Positions 24,634 through 26,401 of a DNA stretch of 26,401 nt are shown piece by piece. The stretch is from NCBI GenBank assembly GCA_964403185.1, contig CAYOFK010000015.1:1-26401 (forward strand), read 5' to 3'. How positions within the stretch are numbered: position 1 is the first letter of the stretch; the number at the start of each line of letters is the position of its first letter. Both the position numbers and the translations under genes were made by a program. The stretch comes from CAYOFK01 sp964403185. Its GTDB lineage: Bacteria; Bacteroidota; Bacteroidia; Bacteroidales; VadinHA17. The notes under the pieces are model-generated. The model had not been told where the DNA came from, did no database searches, and saw only the letters and a list, made by a program, of their open reading frames with translations.

Positions 24634-25213
24634 ACATGACACCAACCATAAATATTTGTGCATTTGTGGTTCTCCCACAGCGTTTCTGGTTTGCCTGAAT
24701 CCTGAGGGTTTAAATCGTAAAAAATGAAGCTTATGACAGGAAATAAAACATAAGATCCTGAAGAGAAAATCTTTTTCAGCATTATCGAAAAATCAAAGCA
24801 GTTACACTTTTGGAATTTGAAAATTGAGTTTTGGGATTTATTTGTTATTTGGAATTTGATTATTGGGAATTATTAGTATTTATTCTGTTACGGTCCGGCA
24901 AAGCATCTTGCTTTTCCTTTGCATCAGGGTCGGACCTTTCGCCGCCTGACGATAAATGTCAGGTTCCAGGACTTACAGGGCTTCCTGGCGCCTGACAACC
25001 CCCGCCTGCCCGCAGGCAAGGCTTCAACCTTTCAACTAAATCCCAATTATACACATCAGGATATACCCCGGCAACTGCAAACACCAGGGTGCATATTTTC
25101 AAGTACGACTTTTTTTATACGCCTCCACAACTATAATTTACGGCATTCTTTTTGCAGGAGATGATCGAATTTCATACTTTTGCCTGATTTATTATACAGA
25201 AGCATTACAGATT
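24634..25213. other. 580-bp gene-free AT-rich gap with hairpins
   Basis: I see no gene here. It holds a hairpin just after the ALDH stop (24644-24653 with 24662-24671, one wobble), an AT-rich stretch with TTTGGAATTTGA twice (24809-24820 and 24848-24859), and a two-part stem GGTCCG + GCAAAG (24892-24903) facing CTTTGC (24917-24922) and CGGACC (24931-24936). It also holds GCCTGC/GCAGGC (25004-25009 and 25012-25017). The last 60 nt carry the LysE promoter. An 81-codon frame at 24919-25164 crosses the hairpins, with no recognisable domain. Confidence 0.6.
25151..25182 (+). promoter_or_regulatory. Bacteroidota promoter for the LysE-family gene
   Basis: TTTG (25151-25154), a 20-nt spacer and TACTTTTG (25175-25182) match the consensus spacing almost exactly. 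The predicted start is near 25189, giving a leader of about 25 nt before the GTG at 25214. Confidence 0.7.
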
Positions 25214-25846
25214 GTGAGTTTTGAACCGGTCATACTTTTAAAGGGGCTCCTGATAGGGGTGCTGACTACCATACCGGTAGGTCCTATAGGCCTGCTTTGT
25301 ATCAACCGTACACTGAACAATGGAAGACTGTCCGGTTTTCTCACCGGACTTGGTGCGGCCACTTCCGATACACTCTACGCCATCCTGGCCGGATGGGGAC
25401 TGGCAGTGGTAATTCAGTTTGTTGAGAATGAACAACTGTATTTCAATATCATTGGATCATTGGTGATCATTGGCCTGGGGATGCTCATTTTCTTCAGCAA
25501 CCCTGTAAAACAGTTTCGCAAATCAAAACCTCAGGAAAAAAGGATCAACTGGTACTTTTTTTCGGGTTTTTTGCTGACGCTTTCAAATCCCGTTGTATTA
25601 CTTGTATTCCTTGCAGTCTTCACAACATTGAACCTGGAGAGTGCCTCTTCCTTTAACCCTCTTTTAACAGTGGCTGCGGGGATCTTCACAGGAGCCGTAC
25701 TGGGTTGGTTTGGGGTGAGCACTTTATTCGCAAGACTTCGCAGGAACATGCGCCTGAGAAAGATCTTCTGGTTTAATAAAATTGCAGGCGCCGCTATCTT
25801 TACCTTTGGATTTGTTACCATCCTTGGTTTTCTTTTTACTCTTTGA
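25214..25846 (+). CDS. LysE-family exporter
   Basis: A 210-residue inner-membrane protein with about six hydrophobic segments, the size and pattern of the LysE/RhtB superfamily. The N-terminal P-V-G-P-I-G-L-L-C (22-30) is the family signature, and L-S-N-P-V-V-L-L (122-129) fits the second conserved region. Members export amino acids or related small solutes; the substrate here is unknown. The start is GTG, 38 nt after the end of a well-spaced promoter box. The M19 dipeptidase lipoprotein starts 113 nt downstream on the same strand, so a functional link (peptide breakdown and amino-acid export) is possible but unproven. Confidence 0.87.
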   Translation: MSFEPVILLKGLLIGVLTTIPVGPIGLLCINRTLNNGRLSGFLTGLGAATSDTLYAILAGWGLAVVIQFVENEQLYFNIIGSLVIIGLGMLIFFSNPVKQFRKSKPQEKRINWYFFSGFLLTLSNPVVLLVFLAVFTTLNLESASSFNPLLTVAAGIFTGAVLGWFGVSTLFARLRRNMRLRKIFWFNKIAGAAIFTFGFVTILGFLFTL

Positions 25847-25959
25847 TTTCCCCCTTTCTTATTATTCAATCAGAATAAGACATTACTGGTTAAAATATTT
25901 TCCTGCAGTTAGGAGGTGTGAAAACTTTTTTTACTTTTATCCCCCAAACTAATGAAACT

Positions 25960-26401
25960 ATGAGAAAATTTAAATGGATCATCGTTGTGCTTCCTGTGTT
26001 TCTCTTAACGGTAGCATGTAATTCATCAAATGAAACGCTCGAAGAAAAAGCCGCCCGTATTCATGCAAAGGTATTGACCGTTGATACGCATTGTGATACG
26101 CCAATGATGATCTACAGGTCGGGATTTGACCTTGGGAAAAGAAACGATCCGGCAAACAGGGGCGGAAAGGTTGATTTTATCAGGATGAAAGAGGGCGGTA
26201 TGGATGCCATGTTTTTTGCCGCATTCATAGGTCAGGGAGAAAGAACACCTGAAGGCAATGAGCAGGTAAAAAACAGAGTCATGGAAATCATAGATACTAT
26301 TTCTAAATGTACTGAAGCCTATCCGGAACTGGCACAGCTTGCAACATCACCAAAACACGCCTACATGAATCAGAAGGCTGGCAAACGATCCGTATTTATT
26401 G
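25960..26401 (+). CDS. M19 membrane dipeptidase, lipoprotein, 5' part only
   Basis: A frame that starts with ATG at 25960 and runs off the window end, giving 147 residues of a longer protein (family usually about 350-400). The leader ends in a lipobox L-T-V-A-C20, so it should be a lipoprotein. V-D-T-H44-C-D46-T-P is the N-terminal zinc-binding H-x-D motif of renal-dipeptidase-like M19 peptidases, and R-G-G-K-V-D and M-D-A-M-F-F-A-A-F fit the next conserved region. These enzymes cleave dipeptides, including D-residue dipeptides. The remaining zinc ligands lie outside the window. An upstream ATG (25952) is out of frame and stops at once. Confidence 0.88.
   Translation, partial: MRKFKWIIVVLPVFLLTVACNSSNETLEEKAARIHAKVLTVDTHCDTPMMIYRSGFDLGKRNDPANRGGKVDFIRMKEGGMDAMFFAAFIGQGERTPEGNEQVKNRVMEIIDTISKCTEAYPELAQLATSPKHAYMNQKAGKRSVFI

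Noticed and set aside
24919..25164. 81-codon frame in the gap before the LysE-family gene
   Set aside because: It covers hairpins, with no recognisable domain and no promoter or ribosome site.

Overview
The window looks like a chromosomal segment of a Bacteroidota bacterium, probably an uncultured Bacteroidales/Marinilabiliales-type lineage (inference from gene content). Supporting signs are the gliding-motility/type IX secretion genes gldD and gldE, a secreted peptidase with a C-terminal type IX sorting domain, a TonB-dependent receptor paired with a DUF4249 lipoprotein, a PafA-type phosphatase fold, a bacterial geranylgeranylglyceryl-phosphate-synthase-like enzyme, and several promoters matching the Bacteroidota pattern (TTTG, about 20 nt, TAnnTTTG). 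I see no phage, CRISPR array, plasmid gene, rRNA or tRNA.

Layout. 1-380 has no gene but carries dense inverted repeats, including a row of four hairpins bracketed by an imperfect direct repeat. 381-1784 (-) is a secreted von Willebrand A protein, divergent from ychF (1904-3001, +). ychF is followed after 3 nt by a secreted M14 carboxypeptidase (3005-4717). Next come a repeat-rich gap, a PafA-like alkaline phosphatase homologue whose catalytic and metal-binding residues are nearly all replaced (5015-6667), and a secreted TPR protein (6735-7727). The convergent gap 7728-7956 holds two repeat types.

12887 down to 7957 (-) is a long, mostly tightly packed unit: mutY, ssb, gldE, gldD, a phosphopantetheinyl transferase and a GGGP-synthase-like enzyme. 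Divergent from mutY is an HU gene (13014-13301), then a 30-residue very basic COX24/mS38-like protein (13331-13423), an RNase G (13553-15121) and a DsbD-type thiol-disulfide transporter (15164-17128). The gap 17129-17412 holds a 111-bp MITE-like element with perfect 16-bp terminal inverted repeats and the second copy of a 57-nt palindromic repeat first seen at 7845-7901.

23090 down to 17413 (-) reads as one transcription unit: EamA permease, lnt, TonB-dependent receptor, DUF4249 lipoprotein. On the plus strand follow an aldehyde dehydrogenase (23212-24633), a 580-bp gene-free AT-rich gap with hairpins, a LysE-family exporter (25214-25846) and the 5' part of a lipoprotein M19 membrane dipeptidase cut by the window end (25960-26401).

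Most of the window is housekeeping and envelope biology: lipoprotein maturation (lnt), outer-membrane uptake, type IX secretion/gliding, periplasmic redox, RNA turnover and DNA repair. The most unusual items are the catalytically eroded PafA homologue and the palindromic repeat families clustered in the gene-free gaps. I found no clear multi-gene system of a previously undescribed type.
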